Assembly: GCA_963920525.1 (NCBI GenBank) | Contig: OY986435.1 | Span: forward strand, 274,868,848 to 274,932,847 | Length of the DNA stretch: 64,000 nt | Reading direction: 5' to 3' | From: Dichetophora obliterata | Taxonomy: Eukaryota > Arthropoda > Insecta > Diptera > Sciomyzidae | Shown here: piece after piece, positions 1 through 12,293 of the stretch | How positions within the stretch are numbered: position 1 is the first letter of the stretch | Layout: the number at the start of each line of letters is the position of its first letter | Program-made: the position numbers and the translations under genes | The notes under the pieces: model-generated | What the model was told of the DNA's origin: nothing | The model's database searches: none | What the model saw: only the letters and a program-made list of their open reading frames with translations

Positions 1-2740
1 TTTAACATGAAAAACAGAGATTTTAAATTTTGACGATTACAGCTCCACTAAAACAATAGATACAAAATTTGTTGATATTTCGTCTTTTTATCTTTATATC
101 ATTGTGATAAACAAAGATGTCATATAATAATTTATTTAGGAAATATTTGTTAATCTGCGTTATTGCATTAAAAATTCTCATTTGAATATATGCCGGTAAG
201 CTCGGATATATGTAAGTTACATAGTAAATATAGGATATCAAAAAGTTTGAGAAATGCGTTGAAACTGTAACTAAGTGAATTAAATTAAAAAAAGTTACAT
301 ATTAGATCAGTAAAATTCAGTAAAAAATTGAATCAATTCTAACTACAGCTAATACATGATTTTAAGTTTTTGTGTAAAATAATCAATAAAAAAGTAATTT
401 CATGGTATCTGAATTTGTGTAGATAAACAATTTAACTTTAATTGATAAAGAAAACTTTATTAACTGTGAAAAAAATGAGCTTGAAAATCACATAGACTCT
501 TAATTTCTTCAGATCCATATATTAATTCTTTGCGACAACCACCTAAATATAAACGGTCCAACTTAACAGTAGACGTAATAAAACTACTAAAGTCTCCAGA
601 CTTTCTTCAAGAAAATTCTGATTCAGATTCAGAATAAAACATTTTTACAAAGAATACTCACAATTTCAATTATATTCACTCAATATTTTTGAAATATGTA
701 GAAGTTGCACATTTAGATAAGTATAGCAGACGTAATACCAAACTTATGCCAATAACATTGTTCCCAGTTGTATGGGAAGTAAGCGTGGTAATTAAAGGTA
801 AAATAAAAGTCCATATTTTGCCAAAATTATTTAACTATAACATAAACTGAGAAACAAAATTTCATCATAACATCATACATAAAACCAAACCTATGCAAAA
901 ACTACTATTAAGGTTCTTAAAGAGGTAGGCGCGACAGTACAATGATCATTCCCATTCTACAAAACATATTTTAGATATTAGATAAACTCAGAAATCGAAT
1001 TTTATAGCTATAGAATTCTTACAACCAAACTTATGCCATCATTACTTCTCTATTTACATGGAAGGTAGGCGTGGTAGTAAACCTATCTCGACCATTTCTG
1101 GTAACAGTTATTATATTTGTATCAAAAACTTACTTGCAATATTTTATGGCTCCAGCTATGGTACTTTTTGAGATACGAGTTTGGCACGCCAAAATTGAAA
1201 AGACACACTGTGCGCCGGTTGGGTAGACTTAAGTCACAAAAAAACAACTTTCGAAATAGTAAAAATGAGTTATGGCATTTGGATTGCAAGTATTCAAGCT
1301 ATCTATACTAAAAAAAAATTTAAGTGAATTGATCAAGTCCTGCGTGGTTGGCTACAGAAAAATTATCGAAAATATTAATAAAAATGGCACAAACCTTATT
1401 TATAACAACTTAATTTTATTGTAACTATGAATGCACATTTTCAAACATACTTAATTTATTATATACATCCTAAGATATAAGTAAGCTCTCAAAACAATTG
1501 TTGCTTCGAAAATATTTTGTTTTTGAGATGAAAAAATTAATGCATATAAAAATTCTTATTTTTTTTTTTTTTTTTGTTAAGATAAATTACTATTATGATT
1601 CAAAAGTTTCCCAAGCTATCGAAAATGTAAATGTACTAAAATATTTTTTTTACTAAAAATACCTCAGAAAATAAATTCAATAAAATAAATAAATTAAAAA
1701 ACCTCGAATTCGAAAAGTTTTAATGAAATCTTCTAATTTCGTAGACAATGCGCAAAATCTATTTATATAAAATACTTAATTAAAACAAAACGTGAATTAA
1801 AACGAAAGAAAAACAATGAAAAAATAATAAAAATAGTAAAAATTAAAAAAAAAATTAAAAACAGAAACAAAATAAAACATTAAAAAGTGGGGTCTGTTAA
1901 ATCTTGTCGCCTCCTCGTGGTAGACCCTGGAAACAACACTGGATTTTGTAGGATAATGGCAGGAATATTTTTATCCATACAACAACAATACTTTTCAAAA
2001 CGTAGTGTTTTACATTTTTGTGTTACATGGGATATAGGCGTGGTTAAATGCGAATTTGCAAGTATTTTCGCCAGTCATCTTATATAGCCTATTTCAACTT
2101 ATGTACCATATTTAATTGGTAAACTACGACTCCTTCTTATTGTTATGCAAATTTCGTGAGAAAAGTATGGGAGGTGGGCGTGGCAGTGTTTTTTTTAATC
2201 CAAACATGCATTTCATATTTTAAGCGAGTTATTTTAATATAACATCAATTCGAAAAAAGTAGTGTTTTAAATTTTTTTTATATGGAAGGTTGGCGTGGTT
2301 TTGGACGGATTTACAAATTTTTTCATCTGTGGTAGCCGATTTTCACTTATATACATAATTTTATTTGTATACGATGAATCCTTCTTAATGCTATGCAAAT
2401 TTCGTGTAAAAAGCATGGGAAATTTTTTTATTTATTAGTAATAAAATTAATTTTTTATAAAAGCAATTTTTTTCAATACGAAAAACGTAGTCAATGTTAA
2501 ATTCCACCCATTTTCGTTCTGTAGAAGGCTTTTTATATATATATACTGCATGTACCAAATTTCATCCATCTATCAATATGTTGAGCAGAGATATCGACTT
2601 TTGGCCACGCGGAGAAAACTGTTTGCTAAATTCGTATTGTAGTTACGCAAAACTTGCGCTTAAATTTCAGCCACTTCAAAATTACGCTAGATTTCAGCAA
2701 AAACTAATCAAATTTTGCTATTCCAGCTTATAATAAGTAA
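1..2740. repeat. Degenerate repeat-rich intergenic DNA
   Basis: No supportable gene. A decayed tandem-like family with a core close to ATGGAAGGTAGGCGTGGT recurs near 770-790, 915-935, 1060-1075, 2030-2045, 2160-2175 and 2285-2300. Spacing is about 125-145 bp within the two clusters. Its reverse complement (ACCACGCC) recurs in a second cluster near 46.1-46.4 kb. Open frames here are short and compositionally biased. Confidence 0.5.
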
Positions 2741-3205
2741 GCAAAATTTTGATTAAATTTTAGCAAAATTTTGCTAAGTTATTATCAACTGCAAAAACAA
2801 ATTTCTACTTAATTCATGCAAATATTTGCTATGTTATTAAAAATTGGAATATCAAATTTTGATTACTTTTTGCTGAAATCTAGCATATTTTAGAAATGAA
2901 ATAATTATTAACATTAAATTAAATTGAAAACCTAAAACCATCTGGAAATTTGAACCTTGGCCGCGTGAGTGTAAGTGCATGGGTCCATTAGACCATTACA
3001 GTTGTTAGTCAATCGTCGTCTAATCTTCGTTATGAAGAATAAACGTGGGCTCGTGTGCTTAGAAAAAATTTGTTTGAATTAAGAACAAACTTGCTGTTCG
3101 AGTTTATAATAACTTAGCAAATATTTGCGTGTATAATGTAGAAATTTTCGTTTGCAGTTTATAATAACTTAGCAAAATTTTGCTTGAATTTAATCAAAAT
3201 TTTGT
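2741..3205. mobile_element. Foldback (long inverted repeat) MITE-like element
   Basis: The sequence from 2742 to about 2860 is the near reverse complement of about 3090-3204. Both arms carry GCAAAATTTTGC, TAACTTAGC/GCTAAGTTA and GCAAATATTTGC blocks in mirrored order, with about 230 bp of unrelated centre. There is no coding capacity. The layout fits a non-autonomous foldback DNA transposon. Superfamily is unknown and target duplication was not resolved. Confidence 0.6.
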
Positions 3206-3887
3206 TTTTTCCTAAACACATGAGGAGTGATTTAAGTTTAGCAATCTTTTTCTAAGATCACACCGTGATTGAGCAAAGTTTTGCTGTTTTGCTTTTAGCA
3301 AAACATTTACTTGATTCAAGCAAAATAATTATTTCCGTGCATAAAACTGTACAGGCTGGCCCACTGTGCGCCTATAGGGAGGCGTTGCGGACGTAATTTT
3401 AGAGCTACTATTATAAAATTCGACAAATAAGCTTTTCTCTAAAAATATAGAATGAGTTGAAAATGGATCGAATCAGATGAGAACCACGTCTGATACAAAG
3501 TATTTTTTTAGAAACGATAAAGTGTCATTAAATGTTACAGAAATTAGTTCAACAATTTGAAATTTTTCATTAATACGGATTGATTGTGATTGATTTTGGA
3601 AAAAAACAATTGAAAACGCTGCCTATCTCCTACACAGAATGAAGTCATAAATATAGCAAAACCTACATAAACTCCACAAACATTAATGTGTTGATATAAT
3701 TTTTTTCACATTTTAGATTTGATCTAAATGTCATGAAATTATGGCAAAATCAACTGAAAACTTCGAAAAGATTAATTTCATAACATATTATCTAGTATTA
3801 AGAGATAAAAAAGCTTATTATTTTAACCTTCACCTGGCTTCGTGGGGTACGTACATACCACACGTTCTTTCTCGTTTTAATTTGTTT
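3206..3887. other. Unassigned intergenic DNA
   Basis: AT-rich. One sequence near 3480 (GAGAACCACGTC) resembles the ACCACGCC repeat family. No gene or RNA was recognised. Confidence 0.3.
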
Positions 3888-4087
3888 NNNNNNNNNNNNN
3901 NNNNNNNNNNNNNNNNNNNNNNNNNNNNNNNNNNNNNNNNNNNNNNNNNNNNNNNNNNNNNNNNNNNNNNNNNNNNNNNNNNNNNNNNNNNNNNNNNNNN
4001 NNNNNNNNNNNNNNNNNNNNNNNNNNNNNNNNNNNNNNNNNNNNNNNNNNNNNNNNNNNNNNNNNNNNNNNNNNNNNNNNNNNNNNN
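3888..4087. other. Assembly gap (200 N)
   Basis: Exactly 200 undetermined bases, the same length as the second gap in this window, so probably a fixed-size placeholder. The left flank holds a small inverted repeat around GTGGGGTACGTACATACCAC. Confidence 0.99.
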
Positions 4088-5626
4088 TTGCCATGTTGTG
4101 CATAATCAGATACACGTAAATCCCTTTAAACAGATTTCTATGTTACACTTGTTAAGCCATGTCTTATTGGACCATTACAAAAGTAATTGAATGATGCAAT
4201 AATTGCATATTATGACAAATAACCTGTTCAACTGTTAAAATTTTTTGTCAAATGGCTAGTCAAATACAATAGAACAATATTGAATGTTCCGTTTAAATTA
4301 CAACGAGAAATTCGACCATTTCCACTTGGCTACATCTAAATTCGCAAGCACAAACACGTCCGCATTCTTAAAAATGTTTTCTATTGATTTACATATCGTG
4401 ATGAAATCGTCGAAGCTGTTTAAGGCGAGCAAAGGTTTAAATCTTTAATTTGAATTTCTTGTGTTGCTTAGGAGAGGTTTTTCATTTATTTAAAACCTTT
4501 TTAATTTTACTTGAGAAACAAATCACACATTTATAGTAAATAATATAACATGATTACTAACGTGGGTGTAAACACCCAGACACTTTTTGAAATGAGTAAT
4601 TTTTATAATTTAGTTTAAAAAACAGTACTAATTTTGTTTTAAAATATAGCAAAATATACAAAAAGTGATTGCATTTGATATAATGTTCGCACCATTAATC
4701 TTTCAATAAATTTTTTCCATATTTCATAACTTATAAGTGTAATCCACCCTGCGTTAGTAACAGAGGGTTAAAAGATAAGCAAGGAGATTAATAATTAATC
4801 TACTTTGGAATGAGGTTAACGTTTCTATGGCTAATCTAATAAAATTCAACAAGATTAAATACTTAATCTCCTCATGGGTTTTTACCTCGTACTAATCTCT
4901 ATATGTAAACGTAGATTTAGGGTATACGAGGACTGCTACAAATATTTCGAGATATGGCAATGCTGATATCACTCAGTCAAACTGGCATTTTCATTGAATA
5001 GTTTGACATTCTGTCACTTTTACGTAGTTACAACATTTTGATGTATGTGCGCTTGTTATGTTGATTAATATTCTTTCTAAATTGTACTTCAGCAATTAAA
5101 TGGAGTCAATACTTGAATATTTTAGTGCGATTATTTTTTACAACTTTCAACGTAATTTGTCTAAACAAGAGTGATCAATGAGCTCAATTCGACTTTGAGT
5201 GATGAATCATGAAATAAAATTGCGGCGCTTTAAAACTCCTTTGTATGATCCTGCAAGTAAAAGGTAAACATTATTTTAGCATATAAAAATAAATAATTAT
5301 TTCTTAAAGCATTGTAATACTGATAATATTTAATAAATATTAATATTTAATCAATATTAAATAGAAAAACTATAAGCAGCAGCAACAGCAAAGACGGCAA
5401 TAAGTAGCAAAAAGTCGACGGTTGTCATCAGCAGCACAATGCTAAACTTCTAACATCGAATGGACATCAACTCTGCAACAATAGTTGCAAACCTACGCTG
5501 ACTCCACGAGCAGTGGAAATATTTATTGTAGCAATAACAACAATAATCGTATCGTGACAAAAGTCAACAAACGATAAAAAAAATAAATTACACAACAAAA
5601 GTAAATCCAAAATGAAAAAATATGGT
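4088..5626. other. Unassigned intergenic DNA
   Basis: AT-rich, with CAG/CAA-rich low-complexity sequence near 5375-5420 and 5530-5550. No gene or RNA gene was recognised. Confidence 0.3.
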
Positions 5627-5802
5627 TTAACCCTCTTCCTGCTAAGAAAAAAAGTAACGAATCTTGTATTTTGGGCAAATTTTGCCCAATACAGTTTTAC
5701 AAGTAATTTTAATTCAATTAACTCAAAGTTTTATTAATTTAATAAGTTCAAAAGTTATTTGTGGCATGAATTGCATATAACTTGGATGTTGGAATGTTTT
5801 TT

Positions 5803-7545
5803 TCACACAAATAGGTTACATTTTTCACATCTAGTACTATATTTAGTGCTATTGGACTTGTTTTCACAGCAATAACAACGGCCTCTCTTTGCAGCTTTCT
5901 CTTCCTGAGGGTTACGTTCTTTCCTGGCGACAGTACCATATGGCTGTGTCTGACGGTGCAGTTTTTCATCTTCCAATAGCATTAATCCCAATTCTTCCAA
6001 AAAGAGTCTGCGACGAAAATGTTTTGCTTTGTTGCACTCGGGGTTTATAGTTGTCCAAATCACAAAAGCATTGCATGCAGATACATCAAGCATATTTGCG
6101 AATAGAGCTACAGGCCATCTATTGGTTTTTCGCTTACATGTATATGTAGCAACCAGTTGATCGAGTGTATCTACCCCTGCCTTTGTATGGTTATAATAGT
6201 CTTTTATTTTCGGCTTCTTTGACTGGCTGTCCATTATTTTTGCGTCCTTTTTGCGAACTCTGTCCATTATTTTGCGAAAAAGGAACTCTGAGTAAAGGGG
6301 AGGTTTTTTTCTCATATCCAAAATATGTGGGGGCAGAAATACCTTATTTTTACGGACAGTTCCAACTATTGTCATTTTCTTTTTCAGAAGTTCAGCAGCA
6401 AGATCATATGACGTAAAAAAATTATCGCAAGTGATGTTATGACCCTTGCCCTTGAGTCCTTCTGCAAGTTCTAGCACTACTCGCATGCCTTGATTCTTCT
6501 CAGCGGCACAATTTCGATTTCGCCAGGTATAAACTTGCATAGCCCAGGCATAACTAGTGTTTGAATCGCACAGCGCCCAAATTTTGATTCCGTATTTCGC
6601 TGGCTTTGAAGGAATATATTGCCTAAATGGGCATTTGCCACGATATGATACCAGCTGTTCATCGACTGTCACGCATTCATTTGGATTGTACATAATCTTC
6701 AAATTATTTGCCCATTTGTCCCACAAAGCTCTTATAGGTGCCAGCTTATCCCGAGCACGCCGATCCTCCCTATCTGACTTATCATCAAATCGAAGTACTC
6801 TGCTAATATTTTGGAATCTTCGCAGGGGCATTGTTGCTCTGAATATCGGCCTTCCTTTCACATCGTCCCATAAACATTCCATAGCTTCACCGCAAGAGCG
6901 ATAAACTCCAGCTAATATCAGTAATCCAAAATATGCCTTCAACGATGTATAGTTTATTTCCTTCCAAGTTTCTCCAAACACTTTGATTCCTATATAGTAA
7001 TGTATAAATAGGTTTTCTGATGTACAAAATTTTTTAAAAATTCTATCAAAATCACCTTCAATATTTGTCATCTTCATGATTATAGATTGCATCTCCTTTG
7101 TCATAAATAACTCAAATGTAGATTTGATATCACTAACACGCCCAATGGCATATTGGGTTGGTCCAGGTTTGGAAGTAATAACGTTTTCATCTGTTTTCCT
7201 ACCAACCAACGAGCCACTGCATTTGTCAAACCAAATTGTTTTCTTGTCCTTAGAAAAAAAACCAGAAGGAGGGTCTTCTTCTTGCTCTGGAACAGTAAAT
7301 GGTTCTTCATCGGAGTAAATACTTTCTCCCTCCGATATTCTTATATTTGTTACTGATCCATTATCTGATGAACTTTGCAAATCGTCGATTGAGCTTTCAT
7401 GGTCGAGTACACCCTCTTCAGGCTCACTGTATGAATCGCTTATCAGGTCTTCTATTTGGCGTCGAGTAAGCTGGTGTTGGATATCGTATAGTCAGTTATA
7501 ATCCACAAAAATTTTCTTACTTTTTATACATACCTTTTTGGACAT
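5803..7545 (-). CDS. piggyBac transposase, two exons, C-terminal tail truncated
   Basis: Predicted cut-and-paste transposase (DDE_Tnp_1_7 type), nuclear, inserting at TTAA. Exon 1 is complement(7534..7545), ATG plus three codons (MSKK). Exon 2 is complement(5803..7470). The spliced product is about 559 aa, close to the usual 550-600. The join reads MSKKLTRRQIEDLISDSY, an acidic/basic N-terminus typical of the family. Catalytic aspartates are seen in TVDEQL (about D274), TCDNFF (about D353) and GVDTLDQ (about D438). The C-terminus begins the Cys-rich domain (CYCC, CEKC) but meets a TGA at 5803-5805. Beyond it the same frame still encodes CNSCHK before a second stop, so the last zinc ligands are lost. 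Minus-strand AATAAA lies at 5730-5735. An oddity before the third Asp is a 16-17 bp direct repeat at 6227-6243 and 6260-6275, with a segment shorter than usual. No start codon exists in the large open frame itself, which supports the small first exon. Confidence 0.88.
7471..7533 (-). other. 63-bp phase-0 intron in piggyBac transposase gene
   Basis: On the minus strand the donor is AAG|GTATGT and the acceptor is ACACCAG|CTT, with a branch-like ACTGAC upstream. The intron contains the TGA that would otherwise separate the ATG from the long frame. Splicing keeps frame and gives a family-like N-terminus. Inferred from sequence only. Confidence 0.7.
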
Positions 7546-8254
7546 TGCTTTTTCTCTTTTTTCGTGCTGTAAAAAATATATATTTCCACTTTTAGAACTC
7601 ACAACCCACGGGAGCAAAAAAATCAACTACGTCGAAAAAATAACAATGGTGCACTCTCGAATGTGTTCTTCTTTCTGATGTATTTGAAGGGGTAAAGCAA
7701 CTGAGCATATGTTGGTGATTCCCCAAAATAAAAAAAAGGCGTACAGTGCTGCCGTTATTGTTGCGAATGTTGGGCTTGCTGCAGTCGACGAAATGCTAGC
7801 AACAAAATTTTATCAACTCCTTCGTGCAATGTACGATGTTTTGTGTAAGCAAAGCACACTCTCATTTGGTGTTTAGCATTGATTGAAGCAACACATACAC
7901 GTATAAAAAACAGACGGAATATACTCATGCACAAACCCGATCAGCCACGTGGCTCTCATTTAGAAATAAGAGATTCCCCGGAAAACGAAAAAAAAGACAC
8001 ACATTTTAAATGTTGCTCGCGGAAATAATAGAAAATTGTATTGGGCAAAATTTGCCCAAAATACAACATTCGTTACTTTTTTTATGGAGGAGCCTCTGGT
8101 GGAGCCACAATATATTAATTCATAACACTGATGAAATATAGGGAAAAAATAATTGCCACAAAATTTCTTGCCGATAATACTTAATTCACGCATGATACGC
8201 TGAGTTAAAAACCCGTTTGGGCAAAATTTGCCCAAAATACAGGATGAGGGTTAA

Positions 8255-8914
8255 ATAAAAATGCAGTTTTTCCGAATTTTAGAAAACTACACAAAATCCT
8301 GAACTTTTGCAATCTAGAAATACTATTTTTGACAAGTACTCACACAGAGAGTATTTAACCCTCTGGCGAGACCTATCGCCTAATTCCAATACTTTTTTTC
8401 AATGAAAAATTGGAAATATGGAATTGATGCTTTGTAATAATAACGGATAATTAATTCTAAAGTTAAACTCAAATTTTCCAAAAATTAGGTAAATATTTTT
8501 CTTTAAATTGACACCAGAATTGTAAAATAAATTAGGAAAATTATCCGGTCAGTAACGAACTAATTCGCTCAATTGAAGAAATTTAGCGCAATTGTGTTGA
8601 AATCTAATAACATTTGACTAAGTTTTTCTACCGTTTACTTATCATCGGCTATAACTAAGAGAAACATTTTCTTTGAAAACAAGAAATTTTTCATCGAATC
8701 CATGTAAAAATTTAGGAGTTTTCAAGATTTAAAACAGCATCCTGTGAGAATTTTTGTAACGAAAAACTGCAAACATTCTTATTATTTTTAGAATTAAATT
8801 AAGTTGAAAAATTACCAAGCTTTTATACAATTTTTCAAAATTTAATTTTTTTCACACCTTCATCTCTTATATTTATGTAAAAATTTGTCTTCAAAACTAA
8901 GACAAAGACTGTTG
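8255..8914. other. Unassigned intergenic DNA
   Basis: AT-rich flank of the piggyBac element. No gene or repeat boundary recognised. Confidence 0.3.
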
Positions 8915-8987
8915 GCCTTTGTAGTCTAGTGGAGAGTGCTCTAGGCTATCAACCTTGAGGTCTCAGGTTCGACTCCGGGTTTGGGCA
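8915..8987 (+). tRNA. tRNA-like sequence (probable tRNA pseudogene or SINE head)
   Basis: A 73-nt tRNA-length segment carries a good A box (TAGTCTAGTGG, 8922-8932) and a perfect B box (GGTTCGACTCC, 8966-8976). Spacing is that of a pol III internal promoter, and T runs follow downstream near 9005. The acceptor stem pairs poorly (only about four of seven pairs, including wobble) and the anticodon loop would be CTATCAA, giving an unusual ATC anticodon. A functional tRNA is therefore unlikely. It is better read as a decayed tRNA or the head of a tRNA-derived SINE. Confidence 0.45.
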
Positions 8988-10150
8988 TAGTTCTTTTCAC
9001 TGTATTTTTTTCTTTCCCACATTTAATAATTATGGAAAACTAAAAATCAACAACTAAATTGTGGAAAATATGGAACTGAAAGACAGGAACAATTAAAAGC
9101 TGGAAATGCTTGCCGAAGCATAACACTAGCTTCGGTTAAAAGCAATTTAAATTGTCTTTCAAGGTTGTTTCGCCTAATCAATAATTCACGTATGGTTCCA
9201 ATCAATTCCTCTAAATAAATCTATTAATTTCCTTTCAGGTCATAGGCCAAATCTTGTTTGTATAAGGCACATGCCTTGGTTGTTTATCTTTTTTTAAAAG
9301 AAAAGAAGACGCTGTTTTGATAAAGTTGCAACGAAATCAAGACGTGAGGTAATTAAATTATTAAAAAGACACCGTTTTGATAGTATCGTAAGTACAGACG
9401 TAGAATTCCTTTTTATACAGTAATAGAGAAATATTCTTATTTTTTTTTATTTATATTTTTCAAAAATATTTTAAAGCATTTCATCTTCTAAATAAAAATT
9501 ATTCAAAAACAAACTTGTTGTTGTTGTCCTTCTTCAAACTTACCTGATCTAAAAAACTTACAGTTAAATTCATGTAAAAATTTGTTTTGTTTTATAAAAC
9601 GTTTTCGTTTGATATTTTTAGTGATGAATTTGTTGTTCTTGTTCATTTGTTTTGTTGGTTCAAACTAAATGTAATTCAAAGTAATGTTTAATTTATGGAA
9701 ATAAATATGGGTAAATTTGAATTATTTATTTTTCCTGTAGTAAAGATATTTTAAAAATATATTTTAAGAGTAATTTAAAACTAAAAATTTTAGTTAGCAA
9801 AATAAATTTTAAATATGGGAAAAATATAATGCATAACATAAATAATTCGAATTTATTTTGGTATTTAAAAAATAAATGGAGTTTTTAAAGTACAACACAT
9901 GCTTAGTAACGCATGCGCAAATTTGCAAAGTAGTAAACATACTACATACTGCCTCTGTAGTTACACGCATCTCTATTCTCTATTGTATTTATCTTGCTGA
10001 AAATAAACATTTGTATTATTCGTACTCCAACTCATGGCAGAATAACCAGGTAGGGCCGACTCGGAGAGGAACGAAGTCGAAAGCAGAGAAAAGCGAGCTA
10101 GTTGTCAAAATCAGTTGTTCATGTCGAGTAAAAATTAAGAACATCTAAAA
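8988..10150. other. Unassigned intergenic DNA
   Basis: AT-rich with no recognised gene. A short stretch at 9395-9435 is the reverse complement of the end of the repeat near 47540-47590. Confidence 0.3.
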
Positions 10151-10154
10151 AAAT

Positions 10155-10385
10155 TTCAGCTAACTAAACCAACAACAATTACCAAGCAAATCTAAGACAA
10201 CGACAGCGGTTAAGCAGCGTTAGAGGGGATGAACCGAATCGTCCACAGAAAATAAACAGAACTTTGCTTACTATGTCCCGCTTTTCAATCGTCACACACG
10301 AAAATTCTCGAGCTTGCGGCGAAAGCAATTATTGGTCCGAGAGCAATAGTTCTCTTGCTCTGGTAGCAAGATCTTTTTGTTCCAC
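10155..10385 (+). repeat. Dispersed repeat, copy A
   Basis: Block 10165-10278 (containing GTTAGAGGGGATGAACCGAA and AAAATAAACAGAACTTTG) and the motif GGTAGCAAGATC near 10362 occur again as the reverse complement at about 16995-17165 and, partly, in direct orientation at about 18262-18365. Copy A has about 80 bp of extra sequence between the two shared blocks. No coding capacity. Likely a non-autonomous transposon fragment of unknown class. Confidence 0.55.
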
Positions 10386-10500
10386 TCGGCAATAATTGCC
10401 TTTGCCGCAAGCAGTTTGTCGATTATTCGCCCGAGTAGTCAACAAAAGATAAATAAAAAAGTAGTCAACTACTTGCGGCGAAAGCAATTATTACTCATAG
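10313..10500. repeat. Short inverted/direct repeat cluster (CTTGCGGCGAAAGCAATTAT)
   Basis: The motif CTTGCGGCGAAAGCAATTAT lies near 10314 and again, direct, near 10470. An inverted version (AATAATTGCCTTTGCCGCAAG) lies near 10390-10411. The first and inverted copies could form a hairpin of about 100 nt. Confidence 0.5.
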
Positions 10501-10574
10501 AATTGCTGAGTGAAGAACGCCCCTTTGCAGCGAATGCGAATCAAAACAAGAGTGTCAGCAGCTAGTAGCAACGT

Positions 10575-10985
10575 TGCCAGTTATGTTGGAAAAATTCCAT
10601 TCGTGGTAATTTTTAATTGCCCTTACGAATTTTTGTTTTTGGGAATTCTTAATAAATTTTTTAATTTAGCGTGGCATTTATTAATTGGCGTGGGAGTTCA
10701 GTGGGGTATTTTTTGAATTTCCGTAGGAGTTTGGTAATATTCTTCTTAAAATTTGTTTTTCTTTGATAGTAATCAAAATTTCTTTGTGGTATTTCTAAAT
10801 TTTTTTAAAATATTTCAGTATATGGGACCTATAGTGGTATTTTTTAATGCGAATGAGATTTTTATGGCAATTTTATATGCATATGAAATTTGTGGTGGTA
10901 TTTTTAAAACGCGTGGTATTTTTGTGGTAATTTTTAATGATCGTGAGATTTTTTTTGATATTGTTTTATTGTGGTAGAAACTTGT
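10575..10985. repeat. Degenerate T-rich short tandem repeats
   Basis: Units near GTGGTATTTTTAA with AT-rich linkers (for example GTGGTAATTTTTAATGATCG) recur many times with irregular 30-50 bp spacing. Open frames on both strands here are products of the repeat, not genes. Confidence 0.45.
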
Positions 10986-12293
10986 TTGGTTTATCTCTAC
11001 CATGGTTATTTGTGTTGTATTCAATTTACTGTGAAAAAATTATTTTTTTGTCGGAATTGTTTTAAATTTTAACTGGCAACCTTAACTTGTAGTTGCATAT
11101 TTTTTTGTAGCCACAAACTGGCTCTCTAGCTACATTTATCTGTATTCTCTCTTTTATTACAACCCAACAAGCCATGAATGTCACTGTGCCAGCTAAACGG
11201 TACTTAAAACGGCAGCGTCTGATTTGCTGGTATGAAAACGATATGTTTTTGTATCTTTAAACCGTTCTATATATAATTGTAAATTCTTTTTTATATTTAT
11301 CAAGAATCGAATTGAAAAGTATGTCATAGTGGCTTGATGCGTAGTTTGTTCTTGTCTTTTCCCCCTCTCTTTTTCACCCGTTAGCCAAAAAACTCTGAAA
11401 TATTCATTGAATCTTGTATTGAAATCAAGGTAGTGCAGTTGAGTTGCCGTTTATTTTTTACTTTTTTGTTGCAACTTAATAAAAACTATTTTAAGAAAAG
11501 GTAACAATTGTTTAACAACAAATAGAATTAATATACAACTTAAAGTTTTCTATATGACCTTGTTATTTATTATGTTGATTTTCTTTATTTTAAGTACAAA
11601 TTCTAATTGTTGTGCTTTAGGCCAGGTGGGAACAATTAACTGCTCCAACTAGTTAATCAATCAGCTAACTAATAAATCAGCTAGTGATGTTTTCCTTTTC
11701 ATATTGAAAATGTTGTTGTTGTTTCTTTGGAAAAAATTCGTTAAAGCAATTAATTATTCTAACGTGATCTAAAACTCAATAAACGATTTAAATCTATCAA
11801 ACAACTAGAATTTGTATTTAAAATCAAGAATGATTTAATCTATCAAACATTAAGAATTTGTATATAAATCATAGAAAATCAACATTTATATACAACTAAA
11901 TAAATGTTACGCTTATAGGAATTGCACAATGCATAGTTTGCTGACAACGAAATGGTCCACTTCAGTGCTTTTAAAAGTGCACACCGTTTTCAACCGAACC
12001 GATTGGTTATCTGGGAAACGAAATAAAATTAAAGCAACTGAAGTGTATTTATATATGTATATTTTACATACATATTCATAAAAACAACAACAAGAACAAA
12101 AGCAGCATAACAACGAACGACATGACTACGAACCAAACAAACACACACAGCAACAACAACAACAATCATAAAAACAGCATAAGCAGCTACTGAAGCAGCT
12201 TGTGCATTTCTCATACGAATATATGATTTTTTTACTCTTAAATTTTGCTTTTTTATAATATATTCGTTTTATTCCCACTTCATTTTCCTTTAA
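10986..12293. other. Unassigned intergenic DNA with (CAA)n
   Basis: No gene recognised. CAA-rich low-complexity sequence lies at about 12080-12170. Confidence 0.3.

Larger units (their letters stand above)
5627..8254 (-). mobile_element. Structurally complete piggyBac element with TTAA duplication
   Basis: The element occupies 5631-8250 (2620 bp) and is bounded by TTAA at 5627-5630 and 8251-8254, the piggyBac target duplication. Termini are CCCTCTTCCTG on the left and, reverse-complemented on the right, CCCTCATCCTG. Each end carries the palindrome GGGCAAATTTTGCCC: once at the left (5673-5687) and twice at the right (8219-8233 and 8043-8057). A 39-bp block at 5654-5692 is repeated in reverse complement at 8038-8076 with one mismatch. 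The transposase gene lies on the minus strand. Near-perfect ends and a mostly open gene indicate a fairly recent insertion. Confidence 0.93.

Noticed and set aside
3741..4190. Open frames crossing the gap at 3888-4087
   Set aside because: Continuity is created by undetermined bases, and the flanking codons show no protein family.
8360..8620. Possible RNA gene next to the piggyBac element
   Set aside because: No pol III boxes or stable fold seen, only AT-rich DNA.
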